This document shows, one piece after another, positions 44,495 to 53,433 of a stretch of 64,000 nucleotides of DNA. Every line of letters starts with the position of its first letter. Position 1 is the first letter of the stretch. Both the position numbers and the translations under genes were made by a program. The notes beneath the pieces are model-generated. The model was not told where the DNA came from. It worked only from the letters and a program-made list of their open reading frames with translations, and ran no database searches. Source of the stretch: Candidatus Berkiella cookevillensis (GTDB taxonomy: Bacteria; Pseudomonadota; Gammaproteobacteria; Berkiellales; Berkiellaceae); NCBI RefSeq assembly GCF_001431315.2, contig NZ_LKHV02000001.1, forward strand, positions 806,001 through 870,000, given 5' to 3'.

Positions 44495-44496
44495 CA

Positions 44497-46551
44497 ATGG
44501 AACAAAATATGACGGGACAATACGAACATTGGAAATTAGATATTGATAACCAAGATATTGCTTGGCTTACCTTAGACAGAAGCGATAGTGCTGTAAATAG
44601 CTTGAATGAGCCAGTTTTAAGAGAATTTGATCACATTCTCAATTTGCTTGGTCAAAAAAAACAAGCCAAAGCGGTTATTATTCAATCTGGGAAAAAGACA
44701 GGTTTCATCGTTGGGGCAGATATTTCCCAGTTTAAGCAATTAAGCAGTGCGGATGAAGCGACACAGTTAATTAAAAAAGGTCAAGAGATATTTAATAAAT
44801 TAGAAAATCTTCCTATTCCAACCATTGCGTTGATTTCAGGTTTCTGTTTGGGGGGAGGGTTAGAATTAGCACTTGCCTGTACTTACCGTATTGCTGAAGA
44901 TTCAGGCAAAACGAAGTTGGGATTACCGGAAGTAAAATTAGGTATACATCCAGGTTGGGGCGGCACAGTGCGTTTGCCCAAACTCACAGGTGCTATGACA
45001 GCGATGGACATTATCTTAACAGGCAAGAATTTAAGACCCAAAGTTGCTAAAAAGTTAGGTGTTGTTCATGAAGCAGTGCCTAAAAGATTACTCAAACAAG
45101 CGGCGCTTGTTTATGCTTTAAATCCACCAAAGCAGTCAAAACCTTCTTTGTTTATAAAATTACAGAATGTGCAATGGGTGAGACCTATCTTAGGAAAATT
45201 ATTTAGAGCGCAGCTTAAAAAGAAAATCAAAGAAAAACATTATCCAGCACCTTTTAAAGTTGTTAAGAATTGGATTAATTACAATGTTTATGCTGATAAA
45301 GCTATGCATAAAGAGGCTGAGTCTATTGGTAGTTTATTGGTTTCAGATACCTCTAAAAATTTAGTGAAAGTATTTTTCATGCAAGAAAAACTAAAAGGGC
45401 TTGCACGCGGTGTAGATTTTTCTGTGAATCATGTGCATGTTGTGGGTGCGGGCGTGATGGGCGGAGATATTGCTGCTTGGTGTGCAATAAAAGGCTTAAA
45501 GGTAACCTTGCAAGATCAATCTCCACAGTTTATTGGGGGCGCTATCAAGCGTGCTTATGATCTTGCGCAAAAAATACTCAAAGAAAAGCATTTGGTTCAA
45601 GCCGCGATGGACAGATTGAATCCTGATGTAGAAGGTTATGGTATTGCGCATGCAGATGTGATTATTGAAGCAATTACTGAAAAACTAGAAGCAAAACAAA
45701 ATTTATTCAAAATGCTAGAAGAGCAAGCGAAACCAGAGGCTATTTTAGCGACCAACACTTCTACGATACCATTGGAAGAGATAAGCAGTGTTTTGAAAAA
45801 ACCGGGGCGCTTAGTTGGCATACATTTCTTTAATCCCGTTTCAAAAATGCCATTGGTAGAAGTAGTTCATGGTAAAAATACAGTGCAAAGAGTCATTGAA
45901 AATGCGGTCTACTTTGTCAAAAAAATCGACAAATTACCTTTACCTGTTAAAAGCTCACCAGGATTCCTTGTAAATCGTATCTTGTTCCCTTACATGTTAG
46001 AAGCGGTTGCTTTATTAGAAGAAGGTATTTCAGGGCCTATGATTGATAAAGCGGCTGTTGATTTTGGTATGCCTATGGGACCCATTGAGCTGGCAGATAC
46101 GGTTGGCTTAGATGTATGTTTAAATGCATTGGAAAAAATGTCTGGCTTCTTAGATATTAAGGTGCCGGAAAAATTAAGAGACTATGTAAAACGCGGTGAT
46201 TTAGGACGCAAAACAGGCAAAGGTTTCTATCATTACAAGAATGGTAAATGTCAAAAGCCCAAAATTTCTAAATCAGAAAGCATGCCATCAGATACAACGG
46301 ATCGTTTAATGTTTCGTTTATTAAATGAAGCGGTTGCTTGTCTCAGAGAAGGGATTGTTGAAAATAGCGAATTGCTAGATGCGGGCTGCATCTTTGGTTT
46401 TGGATTTGCACCTTTTAGAGGTGGTCCAATGAATTATATTCGTAACCAAGGAGAAGAGAGAATGCTGAAACAGTTGGAAGATCTAGAATCTCGTTATGGC
46501 AATCGCTTTGCAGCAGATGAAGGGTGGCAGAAAAGTGGAGCTGTTGCCTAA
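44497..46551 (+). CDS. fadJ: Fatty oxidation complex alpha subunit, FadJ/FadB type
   Basis: Bifunctional enoyl-CoA hydratase / 3-hydroxyacyl-CoA dehydrogenase. The crotonase domain comes first, with Glu residues in GGGLELALACTY and GLPEVKLGIHPGWGGT; the NAD-binding domain follows (VVGAGVMGGDIAAW) with the catalytic His in GIHFFNPVSKMP. I use the ATG at 44497 because the longer frame starts at a TTG inside fadI. With 684 residues it pairs with the preceding FadI. A dispersed-repeat region of 346 bases separates it from the second fad pair. Confidence 0.93.
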   Translation: MEQNMTGQYEHWKLDIDNQDIAWLTLDRSDSAVNSLNEPVLREFDHILNLLGQKKQAKAVIIQSGKKTGFIVGADISQFKQLSSADEATQLIKKGQEIFNKLENLPIPTIALISGFCLGGGLELALACTYRIAEDSGKTKLGLPEVKLGIHPGWGGTVRLPKLTGAMTAMDIILTGKNLRPKVAKKLGVVHEAVPKRLLKQAALVYALNPPKQSKPSLFIKLQNVQWVRPILGKLFRAQLKKKIKEKHYPAPFKVVKNWINYNVYADKAMHKEAESIGSLLVSDTSKNLVKVFFMQEKLKGLARGVDFSVNHVHVVGAGVMGGDIAAWCAIKGLKVTLQDQSPQFIGGAIKRAYDLAQKILKEKHLVQAAMDRLNPDVEGYGIAHADVIIEAITEKLEAKQNLFKMLEEQAKPEAILATNTSTIPLEEISSVLKKPGRLVGIHFFNPVSKMPLVEVVHGKNTVQRVIENAVYFVKKIDKLPLPVKSSPGFLVNRILFPYMLEAVALLEEGISGPMIDKAAVDFGMPMGPIELADTVGLDVCLNALEKMSGFLDIKVPEKLRDYVKRGDLGRKTGKGFYHYKNGKCQKPKISKSESMPSDTTDRLMFRLLNEAVACLREGIVENSELLDAGCIFGFGFAPFRGGPMNYIRNQGEERMLKQLEDLESRYGNRFAADEGWQKSGAVA

Positions 46552-46599
46552 ACGCTTCGCAGTTTAATTTTATGCTTCCGGATTGATGAGCTTTGCGAA

Positions 46600-46750
46600 T
46601 CAATGTTCTTTCTTTGTAATCAAAGAAAGAGGCACCGGTTAGGTGCGAGAAGGATTTTTAAAATTAAGTTTAGAAAATCCATCTACTCGCTAAAGCGAGC
46701 TTCTTCCCTTGATAACAAGGGAAGAGAATTATTCACTTCGTTCATTGGCA
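46600..46750 (-). repeat. Dispersed composite repeat, family 2
   Basis: On the minus strand it reads AATGAACGAAGTGAATAA, then paired CTCTTCCCTTG / CAAGGGAAGA, then AGTAGATGGATTTT, an AT-rich part and CTTTGATTACAAAG. The order matches 38232-38410. Internal hairpins are better preserved here than in that copy. Confidence 0.65.
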
Positions 46751-46774
46751 GAAACTAATTTTACAATTATGTAG

Positions 46775-46802
46775 GGTGGATAAAGCGTTAAGCGTGTCCA
46801 CC
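46775..46802. repeat. Short palindrome GGTGGA..TCCACC
   Basis: GTAGGGTGGATAAAGCG followed by GTGTCCACC folds into a stem with GGTGGA/TCCACC ends and inner GC pairs. It resembles a very common GTAGGGTGGA-type bacterial hairpin repeat; function unknown. Confidence 0.5.
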
Positions 46803-46897
46803 ATTACTATAAAAATTATCTCTAATCACTGCGAAAGACAAATACGCATAGATATAAACATAGAAATTCTACTCAGTATATTTAAAAGGAGTTCAGT

Positions 46898-49264
46898 GTG
46901 AAATCACTTTTGGTTAGAAAAGCAGCCGTTTTAGGCGCTGGTGTCATGGGTGCTCAAATTGCTGCCCACCTTGCAAATCAAGGTATTCAAACCATTTTAT
47001 TTGATTTGGCAGGCGATACAAATCAGCCAAATGCAATATCTGAAAATGCCATTAAAAGTTTAGAGAAATTAAAACCACCACCTCTAGGTGCTGCGACTGT
47101 TATACAGCGCATTATACCTGCTAATTATGATCATCACTTAGAGCTTTTAAAGCAATGTGATTTGGTGATTGAAGCAATTTCAGAAAGAATGGATTGGAAA
47201 AAAAATCTATATAAAAAAATATCTCCTTATTTAAATGATAAAGTTGTATTGGCAAGTAATACATCGGGACTTAGTATTGAACAATTAAAAGATGGTTTGC
47301 CAAAGGTATTGCAAAATCAATTTTGTGGTATTCACTTCTTCAATCCACCACGTTATATGAAGTTGGTTGAGATTATACCGCATTCATCCACCAGCCAAGA
47401 TATTATTTCTCAATTAGAATCGTTTTTGGTTTCAAGATTGGGTAAAGGTGTCATTATTGCCAAAGATACTCCCAATTTTATTGGAAATCGAGTGGGTGTT
47501 TTCTCCTTATTGTCTGTTTTATACCATGCTGAATCGCTGAATATATCTCCCGATTTGGTAGATGCATTGACAGGCCCGCTGATTGGGCGCCCGAAGAGTG
47601 CGACTTTTAGAACAATGGATGTAGTGGGCTTAGATACCTTAGCGCATGTTGTTACAACGATGAGCACACAATTGGAAGCTGATCCTTGGTCTAATCGTTT
47701 TAAATTACCTAATTGGGTTCAAAGCTTAATTGAAAAAGGCGCATTGGGGCAAAAAGCTAAAGCTGGTATTTATAAAAAAGAGAAAGATGAAATTCGTGTT
47801 TTTGACGCGCATGACAAACAATATCGTAAGATTCATGCAGAATTAAGCCAAGCAGTGAAAGATTGTTTTAAAGAAAAGAGCTGGGAAACTCGATTTTCAA
47901 TGATGAGCACATCGAATGATAAGCAACTCCAGTTTTTATGGAGAACTTTTAGAGATCTCTTCCATTATTGTGCATACCACTTAAAAGAAATTGCAAATAC
48001 GGCGCGTGATGTCGATTTAGCAATGCGTTGGGGTTATGGTTGGGAACAAGGTCCCTTTGAGATATGGCAGTCCGCTAATTGGCATAAAATAGCTAATCAG
48101 ATCAGTGCTGAAAAGCAGGATAAAGAAGCCATTGAGGCAATTCTACCTGCATGGGCAACGAAGGCTACTTTTACGGGTGCTTATCATCAAGGTCAATCCT
48201 ATGATCCGCATTCTGATCAATATGAACCACGTTCAGATAATCCTGTTTATCAACGTCAGATTTTCCCAGATAGGGTTTTAACAGAAAAACACATGGATGG
48301 GGATACTTTGTATGAAAATGAAGGCGTGCGTTTGTGGACACGTGATAAAGAGATCGGTATTTTAAGTTTTAAATCTAAAAAGAATTGTATTGGAGATGAG
48401 GTTTTAATAGGCACCCAAGAAGCCATCCTGCGTGCAGAAAAAGATTTGAAGGGGCTGGTCATTTGGCAAAATAAAGAGGCAGACTTTAGTGTGGGTGCTA
48501 ATCTAGTGCAAGTAAAAGAGGCACTAGAGGTGGGGCGATACGATAAGCTTGAACATGCTGTTACAGAATTTCAAAAAACAGCAATGATGCTGCGTTATGC
48601 CAGCATACCAACAGTATGTGCTTTAAAAGGCTTGGTATTGGGTGGTGGTTGTGAAATTGCAATGCATGCAACACGAAGAGTGGCTGCTTTTGAAAGCTAT
48701 GTTGGATTGGTTGAAGTGAGCGTTGGTTTGTTGCCGGCAGGTGGAGGCACTAAAGAACTTGCTCGTAAAGCTTATCAAATTTCTCGTTATTGTCGATTAG
48801 ATCAGCCTGTTGGCAAATTCTTTGAGCAAATCGTAAAAGCTCAAGTTTCTGCAAGTGCCAATGAAGCAAAACAATTGTGTTATTTAGAAGAGAGTGATTT
48901 TATTTGTGCAAATGAAAATGAATTACTCTTTGTTGCACTTGAGGTTGCAAAAAATTTAGCCAGCATTGGATATGCCCCCCCCGTATCAGAACCATTTGCT
49001 GTTTTAGGCAAAGCAGGTATTGCTAATATGCAGACAATGTTGGTGAATTTACGCGAAGGTGAATTTATCACGGATTACGAATACTTAATTGGTCAGCAAA
49101 TTGCAAAAGTATTGTGTGGTAGCACGGTAGAATCTGGCAGCATTGTTAACGAAGATTGGATGCTCAAATTAGAGCGTGATGCGTTGTTAGAATTGTTGCA
49201 TCATGATGAAACACAAGAGCGTATTAAGCATATGTTGAAAACTGGCAAACCGCTTCGCAACTAA
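46898..49264 (+). CDS. 3-hydroxyacyl-CoA dehydrogenase / enoyl-CoA hydratase, FadN type (reversed domain order)
   Basis: Second multifunctional beta-oxidation enzyme, with the dehydrogenase first and the crotonase last, the opposite of FadJ. Residues 1-310 hold the NAD fold (AAVLGAGVMGAQIAAHLA) and catalytic His in GIHFFNPPRYMK; the C-terminal half has the hydratase residues in LKGLVLGGGCEIAMH and GLVEVSVGLLPAGGGTKEL. At 788 residues it matches FadN of Bacillus, which also pairs with a FadA thiolase. AAAGGAG precedes the GTG start. The thiolase gene follows after about 29 bases, so the pair form one unit. Confidence 0.92.
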   Translation: MKSLLVRKAAVLGAGVMGAQIAAHLANQGIQTILFDLAGDTNQPNAISENAIKSLEKLKPPPLGAATVIQRIIPANYDHHLELLKQCDLVIEAISERMDWKKNLYKKISPYLNDKVVLASNTSGLSIEQLKDGLPKVLQNQFCGIHFFNPPRYMKLVEIIPHSSTSQDIISQLESFLVSRLGKGVIIAKDTPNFIGNRVGVFSLLSVLYHAESLNISPDLVDALTGPLIGRPKSATFRTMDVVGLDTLAHVVTTMSTQLEADPWSNRFKLPNWVQSLIEKGALGQKAKAGIYKKEKDEIRVFDAHDKQYRKIHAELSQAVKDCFKEKSWETRFSMMSTSNDKQLQFLWRTFRDLFHYCAYHLKEIANTARDVDLAMRWGYGWEQGPFEIWQSANWHKIANQISAEKQDKEAIEAILPAWATKATFTGAYHQGQSYDPHSDQYEPRSDNPVYQRQIFPDRVLTEKHMDGDTLYENEGVRLWTRDKEIGILSFKSKKNCIGDEVLIGTQEAILRAEKDLKGLVIWQNKEADFSVGANLVQVKEALEVGRYDKLEHAVTEFQKTAMMLRYASIPTVCALKGLVLGGGCEIAMHATRRVAAFESYVGLVEVSVGLLPAGGGTKELARKAYQISRYCRLDQPVGKFFEQIVKAQVSASANEAKQLCYLEESDFICANENELLFVALEVAKNLASIGYAPPVSEPFAVLGKAGIANMQTMLVNLREGEFITDYEYLIGQQIAKVLCGSTVESGSIVNEDWMLKLERDALLELLHHDETQERIKHMLKTGKPLRN

Positions 49265-49293
49265 GCTGCTAAAAAATGAATGGAGATAAAGTA

Positions 49294-50493
49294 ATGACGC
49301 GTCAAATACAAGATGTTTACATTGTATCTGCTATTAGAACACCGATTGGCAAAGCCAAAGGCGCATTTGCCTTTACACGCCCAGATGATTTGCTGAGTGT
49401 CGTATTACACGAAATTGTTTCTTTGAATCCGCAAATTGCACCAGAAGAAATAGAAGACGTTATTGTTGGTTGTGCAATGCCTGAAGCGGAGCAGGGCATG
49501 AATGTCGCACGTATTGCCACCTTGCTCGCAGGCTTGCCTATTTGTGTCCCCGCTATGACTATTAATCGTTTTTGCTCTTCTGGCTTACAAGCCATTGCGT
49601 TAGCGCGTGACAAAATTGCATTAGGTGAAGCGGATGTGATGATTGCAGGTGGTGTTGAAAGCATGAGCATGGTGCCTATGGGCGGGCATCACTTTAGTGC
49701 AAATCCAAAATACTTTGAAAATGATGAAGAGTATGTGGCACTTTCATTTGGGATGGGGATTACCGCTGAAAATGTAGCTAAAAAATGGGAAATCAGCCGT
49801 GAAGCACAAGATGAATTTGCTTATGCTAGTCATCAAAAGGCAATCGCAGCTATTAAAAAGGGTGAATTCGTAGATCAAATAGCGGCAATTTCAACTGAAA
49901 AGGCTTTCCCCAATTTAAAAAATCAAACAAATCCTATTATTAGAGAAGATGTGCGTATTGATCAAGGTCCTCGTATGGATACTAGCCTTGAAGTTTTGTC
50001 AAAATTGCGTCCTGTGTTTGCGCAAAATGGTAGTGTAACAGCAGGTAATACTTCACAAATGAGTGATGGTGCGAGTGCATTATTATTAGTGAGTGAAAAG
50101 TATCTAACGAAGCATGATTTACAACCTTTAGCGCGTTTAATGAGCTTTTCAGTGGCGGGTGTTTTGCCAGAATATATGGGAATTGGGCCTGTTGCAGCCA
50201 TTCCTAAAGCATTGAAAGCCAGTGGCCTAAGCTTGAACCAAATTGAGTGGATAGAGCTCAATGAAGCATTTGCTGCGCAAAGTTTAGCCGTGATAAAAGA
50301 TTTAGACATTGATATGAATCGTGTCAATCCAGTCGGGGGAGCCATTGCGATGGGGCATCCATTAGGGGCAACAGGTGCTGTTTTGTCAACCAAGCTTATA
50401 CATGGTATGCGTAAACGTAATCAGCGCTATGGTATGGTAACGATGTGTATTGGGACGGGTATGGGGGCTGCTGGTATCTTTGAAATCTTGTAG
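49294..50493 (+). CDS. fadA: Acetyl-CoA C-acyltransferase, FadA type
   Basis: Second thiolase of the island. Catalytic Cys is in NRFCSSGLQAIAL, with NEAFAAQSLAV, His in AMGHPLGATGA and the second Cys in MCIGTGMGAAG. Starting at ATG 49294, with GGAG 9 bases upstream, it has 399 residues, like FadA. It belongs with the FadN-type enzyme just upstream, giving a complete second set for 3-hydroxyacyl oxidation and thiolysis, possibly with a different chain-length preference from the fadI-fadJ set. Confidence 0.93.
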   Translation: MTRQIQDVYIVSAIRTPIGKAKGAFAFTRPDDLLSVVLHEIVSLNPQIAPEEIEDVIVGCAMPEAEQGMNVARIATLLAGLPICVPAMTINRFCSSGLQAIALARDKIALGEADVMIAGGVESMSMVPMGGHHFSANPKYFENDEEYVALSFGMGITAENVAKKWEISREAQDEFAYASHQKAIAAIKKGEFVDQIAAISTEKAFPNLKNQTNPIIREDVRIDQGPRMDTSLEVLSKLRPVFAQNGSVTAGNTSQMSDGASALLLVSEKYLTKHDLQPLARLMSFSVAGVLPEYMGIGPVAAIPKALKASGLSLNQIEWIELNEAFAAQSLAVIKDLDIDMNRVNPVGGAIAMGHPLGATGAVLSTKLIHGMRKRNQRYGMVTMCIGTGMGAAGIFEIL

Positions 50494-50562
50494 TCTTCGC
50501 ACATGGCGTTTCTGGAGTGTTGTCTTCGCTCTCTCGCAATCCTCATGTACTTTTATACATTA
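50492..50562 (-). repeat. Dispersed repeat, family 1
   Basis: On the minus strand it contains AAAAGTACATGAGGATTG, then CGAGAGAGCGAAGACAACAC and CCAGAAACGCC. It begins at the fadA stop. Same block order as the copies at 18772 and 53434. Confidence 0.6.
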
Positions 50563-50583
50563 AAATGTTTATGAGATCTTCTG

Positions 50584-50660
50584 ATGTAGGGGCCGGCCGT
50601 TGTGCCGGCCCGTTTAAATGCGGATGAAAAAAGGGCGGGCACAGAGACCCGCCCCTACGA
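50584..50660. repeat. Imperfect GTAGGGG inverted repeat, family 3
   Basis: Left arm TGTAGGGGCCGGCCGTTGTG (50585 on) and right arm GGGCGGGCACAGAGACCCGC (50633 on, ending CCCCTAC) are complementary with several changes around a spacer of about 20 bases. It is a diverged relative of the perfect repeat at 34830-34906. Confidence 0.7.
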
Positions 50661-50755
50661 ATGAATTGGTTCCTGTGTGGCTTGGCTGCAATTAAATTGA
50701 TTGTATAGAAAAAACCATTACTGAGCTTAAATAAAATGTATGCATACCGTAGTTG

Positions 50756-50800
50756 ATTCCAAGGGAAGATAATCATTCACTTTGTTCATTTCTTAACTGA
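50756..50800 (-). repeat. Partial family 2 repeat
   Basis: CAAGGGAAGATAATCATTCA followed by CTTTGTTCAT matches 46715-46745 with a few changes. Only this end of the repeat is present. Confidence 0.5.
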
Positions 50801-51048
50801 CCCACATTATGGTACAAGCATAGATCAGATTTGGTTTGTTTCTTAGCTTTTAAAGTTAGAAAGTAAACAACATCATCATAAGCAAAAGGGTATATCATTT
50901 TTCTTATGGCTCTAAGTTACCTTAAATTTCAGATAAAATTCATTTAAATTTAAGCGTCTAATCATCAAAGGCATCGTATTATTTTGTCAAAAAAAGTTTA
51001 AAAAAGATCTTGAAATTAATTTTTTTAACTCAAAGCATTCACAACAGC

Positions 51049-51076
51049 CTAGTAACTCGGTAAAGTAGGTTACTAG
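51049..51076. promoter_or_regulatory. Dyad CTAGTAAC-N12-GTTACTAG, possible operator for fadL
   Basis: An exact 8-bp inverted repeat with a 12-base spacer containing the inner match AACTCGGT / GTAGGTT, about 65 bases before the fadL start. Size and symmetry suit a TetR-family dimer site, and a TetR gene follows fadL. This is inference; the site does not recur clearly before fadE or the FadN-type gene. Confidence 0.4.
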
Positions 51077-51140
51077 AAATACCTTTATAAGTTAAATTTC
51101 AAAATTAACGTTAACGTGCATACCTGAGGGAGTGATAACA

Positions 51141-52496
51141 GTGGCAAGGAAATGGGAAGCAATACCCTTTAAATCCAGAACGATTAAGTCCGGCTTAAGG
51201 ATCTTAACTTCAAGTTTGGTCATTTCATGTTTATCCAGCCAAGTTTTTGCTGCTGGCTTTCAAATTCAAGAGCAAAACGCATCTCAATTAGGTTTAGCTT
51301 ATAGTGGTACAGCTGCACTTGCTGAAGATGCCTCCACTGGTTTTTGGAATGCTGCAGGTTTATCACACATCAAGGGTACACAAATTGTAGGCTCTGTTGT
51401 TGGCATCCTGGGTTCTTTTGATTATGACGCTAGAAATGCAAATAGTTCTATCCCTAATGTCCCCGCTACAGGCTCAAATGATGATGCAGCAAGCCCTGTT
51501 GCAGTACCATCTTTTCACGTAGCAACGCGTTTTAGCGATCGTTGGGTGCTTGGCTTTGATGTCAACGTTCCTTTTGGTTTAACAACTGAATATGATGATG
51601 ACAGTATTGCTCGTTATGTAGCAACCAAATCTAAATTGCAAGCCTGGAATTTTGGCACCAGTTTGGCCTATCAAGTATTGCCTTGCATGTCGATTGGCGC
51701 AGGTGTTGATGCTTTATGGGGCAAAGCTGACTTGCAAGCTGTAATTGGTGCGAATGGTTTAATACCAGATGGTTACCAGCATAATTCTGCAGAAGGTTGG
51801 GCTTTTGGCTTCCATGCGGGCGTTTTATGGCAAGTTATGCCTTCGACAAGACTTGGGTTAAGCTACAGATCTAAGATTAATTTACATGCAGAGGGTGATA
51901 GTGAAATTGTTTCACAACCCGCAGGTGCTCCAATTAATGTATTCAGCGTTCGTACAGTTCAAACACAAGTTGCACTGCCCGAATCTTTAATTTTCAGTTT
52001 ATATCATCAGTTTAATGATGAATTTGCATTAACCAGTGATGTGCATTGGACAAACTGGAGCCGTACAGATGTTTTAGGATTACGTTTTAGTCCTCCTGTT
52101 GCGGGTGGGCCAGGTAATCAAGGTATTGATACCAATACCAACTTACTCTTCAAAGACACTATTCGTATCGCGTTGGGCTTAATTTACAATTATGATCATC
52201 ATTGGAGTTTTAGAGTAGGCGGTGCCTTTGATGAATCACCTACAAGAGATGAGCATCGTATTGCAAGATTGCCAGATGAAGATCGTTGGTGGTTAGGCCT
52301 TGGTGCAGCATATACCTTGAATCCACAATGGCGCTTTGATGTTGGTTATGCGCACTTGTTCTTCAAGAATGCACACTTAGAAGACAACGGCCCTCATGCT
52401 ATCAGCGGTGTTCCAATATCTGCTGCGCACTTAACCGCAGATTATAAGAGCAATGCTAATATTTTAGGTGTTCAATTTCGCTACGATTTTGTATAA
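51141..52496 (+). CDS. fadL: Long-chain fatty acid outer-membrane transporter, FadL/OmpP1 family
   Basis: Outer-membrane beta-barrel for uptake of long-chain fatty acids or other hydrophobic compounds. A long signal peptide ends at SSQVFA, followed by the plug start AGFQIQEQNASQLGLAYSGTAALAED and STGFWNAAG, typical of FadL. The strand-rich barrel ends with the Phe-containing NILGVQFRYDF. I start at the GTG at 51141, 10 bases after GAGGG, since the GTG three codons earlier is too close to it; length 451. It completes the island by supplying substrates to FadE and the two thiolase sets. Confidence 0.9.
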   Translation: MARKWEAIPFKSRTIKSGLRILTSSLVISCLSSQVFAAGFQIQEQNASQLGLAYSGTAALAEDASTGFWNAAGLSHIKGTQIVGSVVGILGSFDYDARNANSSIPNVPATGSNDDAASPVAVPSFHVATRFSDRWVLGFDVNVPFGLTTEYDDDSIARYVATKSKLQAWNFGTSLAYQVLPCMSIGAGVDALWGKADLQAVIGANGLIPDGYQHNSAEGWAFGFHAGVLWQVMPSTRLGLSYRSKINLHAEGDSEIVSQPAGAPINVFSVRTVQTQVALPESLIFSLYHQFNDEFALTSDVHWTNWSRTDVLGLRFSPPVAGGPGNQGIDTNTNLLFKDTIRIALGLIYNYDHHWSFRVGGAFDESPTRDEHRIARLPDEDRWWLGLGAAYTLNPQWRFDVGYAHLFFKNAHLEDNGPHAISGVPISAAHLTADYKSNANILGVQFRYDFV

Positions 52497-52673
52497 TTGT
52501 TGAGTTAGTAAATTACTCGATAAAAAGGGGTTATGGTTGGTGGTTATGCATTGATCATAAGTTGTTTAAGTCTGGAGTATGTGAACTAAAGATAAAGGTG
52601 AATTGTTGTTAACGAGAATCTTATCTTTTGTTCACGAAGTAATGCTCCACTGGAGAAATGGATTGTAGACGTT

Positions 52674-53327
52674 ATGCCACGGAAAACAGATAAACGAATA
52701 AGACTTATCGAAGCTGCTAAGGTGCTCATTCATCAACAAGGCTTTAACCTGACAACCCTCGCGGATATTGCTCAGGAAGCGGATGTGCCCTTAGGCAATG
52801 TTTATTATTACTTTAAGACAAAAGAAGCCATTGGTATCGCTGTTATTGAAAAACGCGCTGCTGAATGGTCTGAAAGACTTGCTTCTTGGTCAGAAATTTC
52901 TGATCCATTAGCTCGATTAGTGTCTATGGTTCGATATGGTTTGGAAGATTTAGAAATTACAGCTCGCTTTGGTTGCCCAGTAGGTGGTTTATGCCAAGAA
53001 CTTGGTAAGCAAGGTGGTGCGTTGTCTGATCTTGCAGCAAAATTATTGTATGACGTGTTGAAATGGTCTGAAGAACAGTTCAGAGCTTTGGGCGTAGAAG
53101 AACCCCGTGCAGCAAATCATGCATTGCATACTCTTTCTGGAATGCAAGGTATGTTTTTACTAACTCATACCTTTAAAGATCCTAAGATTGCACAACGTCA
53201 ATGTGACGAATTACAATCTTGGTTAGAAGGTATTGCGAAACGTAAAGTTGAAATGCCTGCTGTGCGTGAAGAAGCGGTTGCTCATGCGTCATCACGTGTT
53301 ATGCAAGAGGAAGCCTTTGCTGAATAA
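52674..53327 (+). CDS. TetR/AcrR family transcriptional regulator
   Basis: A 217-residue repressor with an N-terminal helix-turn-helix: RLIEAAKVLIHQQGFN, then LADIAQEADVPLGNVYYYFKTKEAI. The C-terminal ligand domain is unlike PsrA or FabR by eye and is closer to AcuR/NemR-like regulators (TARFGCPVGGLCQELG). Placed after fadL, it probably controls fatty-acid or aldehyde/acid-stress genes. No good ribosome site precedes the ATG; instead an 11-codon frame (52658-52693, ATGGATTGT...) with GGAG just upstream overlaps the start out of frame and might couple translation. A strong terminator follows. Confidence 0.88.
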   Translation: MPRKTDKRIRLIEAAKVLIHQQGFNLTTLADIAQEADVPLGNVYYYFKTKEAIGIAVIEKRAAEWSERLASWSEISDPLARLVSMVRYGLEDLEITARFGCPVGGLCQELGKQGGALSDLAAKLLYDVLKWSEEQFRALGVEEPRAANHALHTLSGMQGMFLLTHTFKDPKIAQRQCDELQSWLEGIAKRKVEMPAVREEAVAHASSRVMQEEAFAE

Positions 53328-53350
53328 TTAAAAATCAGTAATCAATCTTC

Positions 53351-53380
53351 AAAAAAAGCTCCTTCGGGAGCTTTTTTTTT
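53351..53380 (+). terminator. Intrinsic terminator after TetR gene
   Basis: AAAGCTCC-ttcg-GGAGCTTT with a run of nine T: a textbook stem, stable TTCG loop and U tract, 24 bases after the stop. Because A and T runs flank both sides, it can also work in reverse. Confidence 0.93.
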
Positions 53381-53433
53381 GAAGTAATGTTTACCCAACC
53401 TCACCAGAAACAAAAAAAACAGAAAAATGCTCG

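Larger units (their letters stand above)
46552..46897. other. Hairpin-rich intergenic region between the two fad pairs
   Basis: No gene. It holds a family 2 repeat copy with hairpins CTTTCTTTG-taat-CAAAGAAAG (46608-46629), CTCGCTAAAGCGAG and CTTCCCTTG-ataa-CAAGGGAAG, then a separate small palindrome GGTGGA..TCCACC (46775-46802). Any of these can stop or attenuate transcription from fadJ. The final 60 bases are AT-rich and include AAAGGAG before the next gene. Confidence 0.6.
50494..51140. other. Repeat-rich intergenic region before fadL
   Basis: No gene is supported. In order it holds a family 1 copy (50492-50562), a GTAGGGG inverted repeat (50584-50660), a partial family 2 copy (50756-50800) and an AT-rich promoter part with an 8-bp dyad at 51049-51076. 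Three unrelated repeat families in one gap suggest a tolerated landing zone at the end of the fadN-fadA unit. Confidence 0.6.

Noticed and set aside
52674-53327. Identification of the TetR gene as psrA
   Set aside because: PsrA lies near nagZ and lexA in Pseudomonas, which tempted the call, but the helix-turn-helix and ligand regions here do not resemble PsrA.
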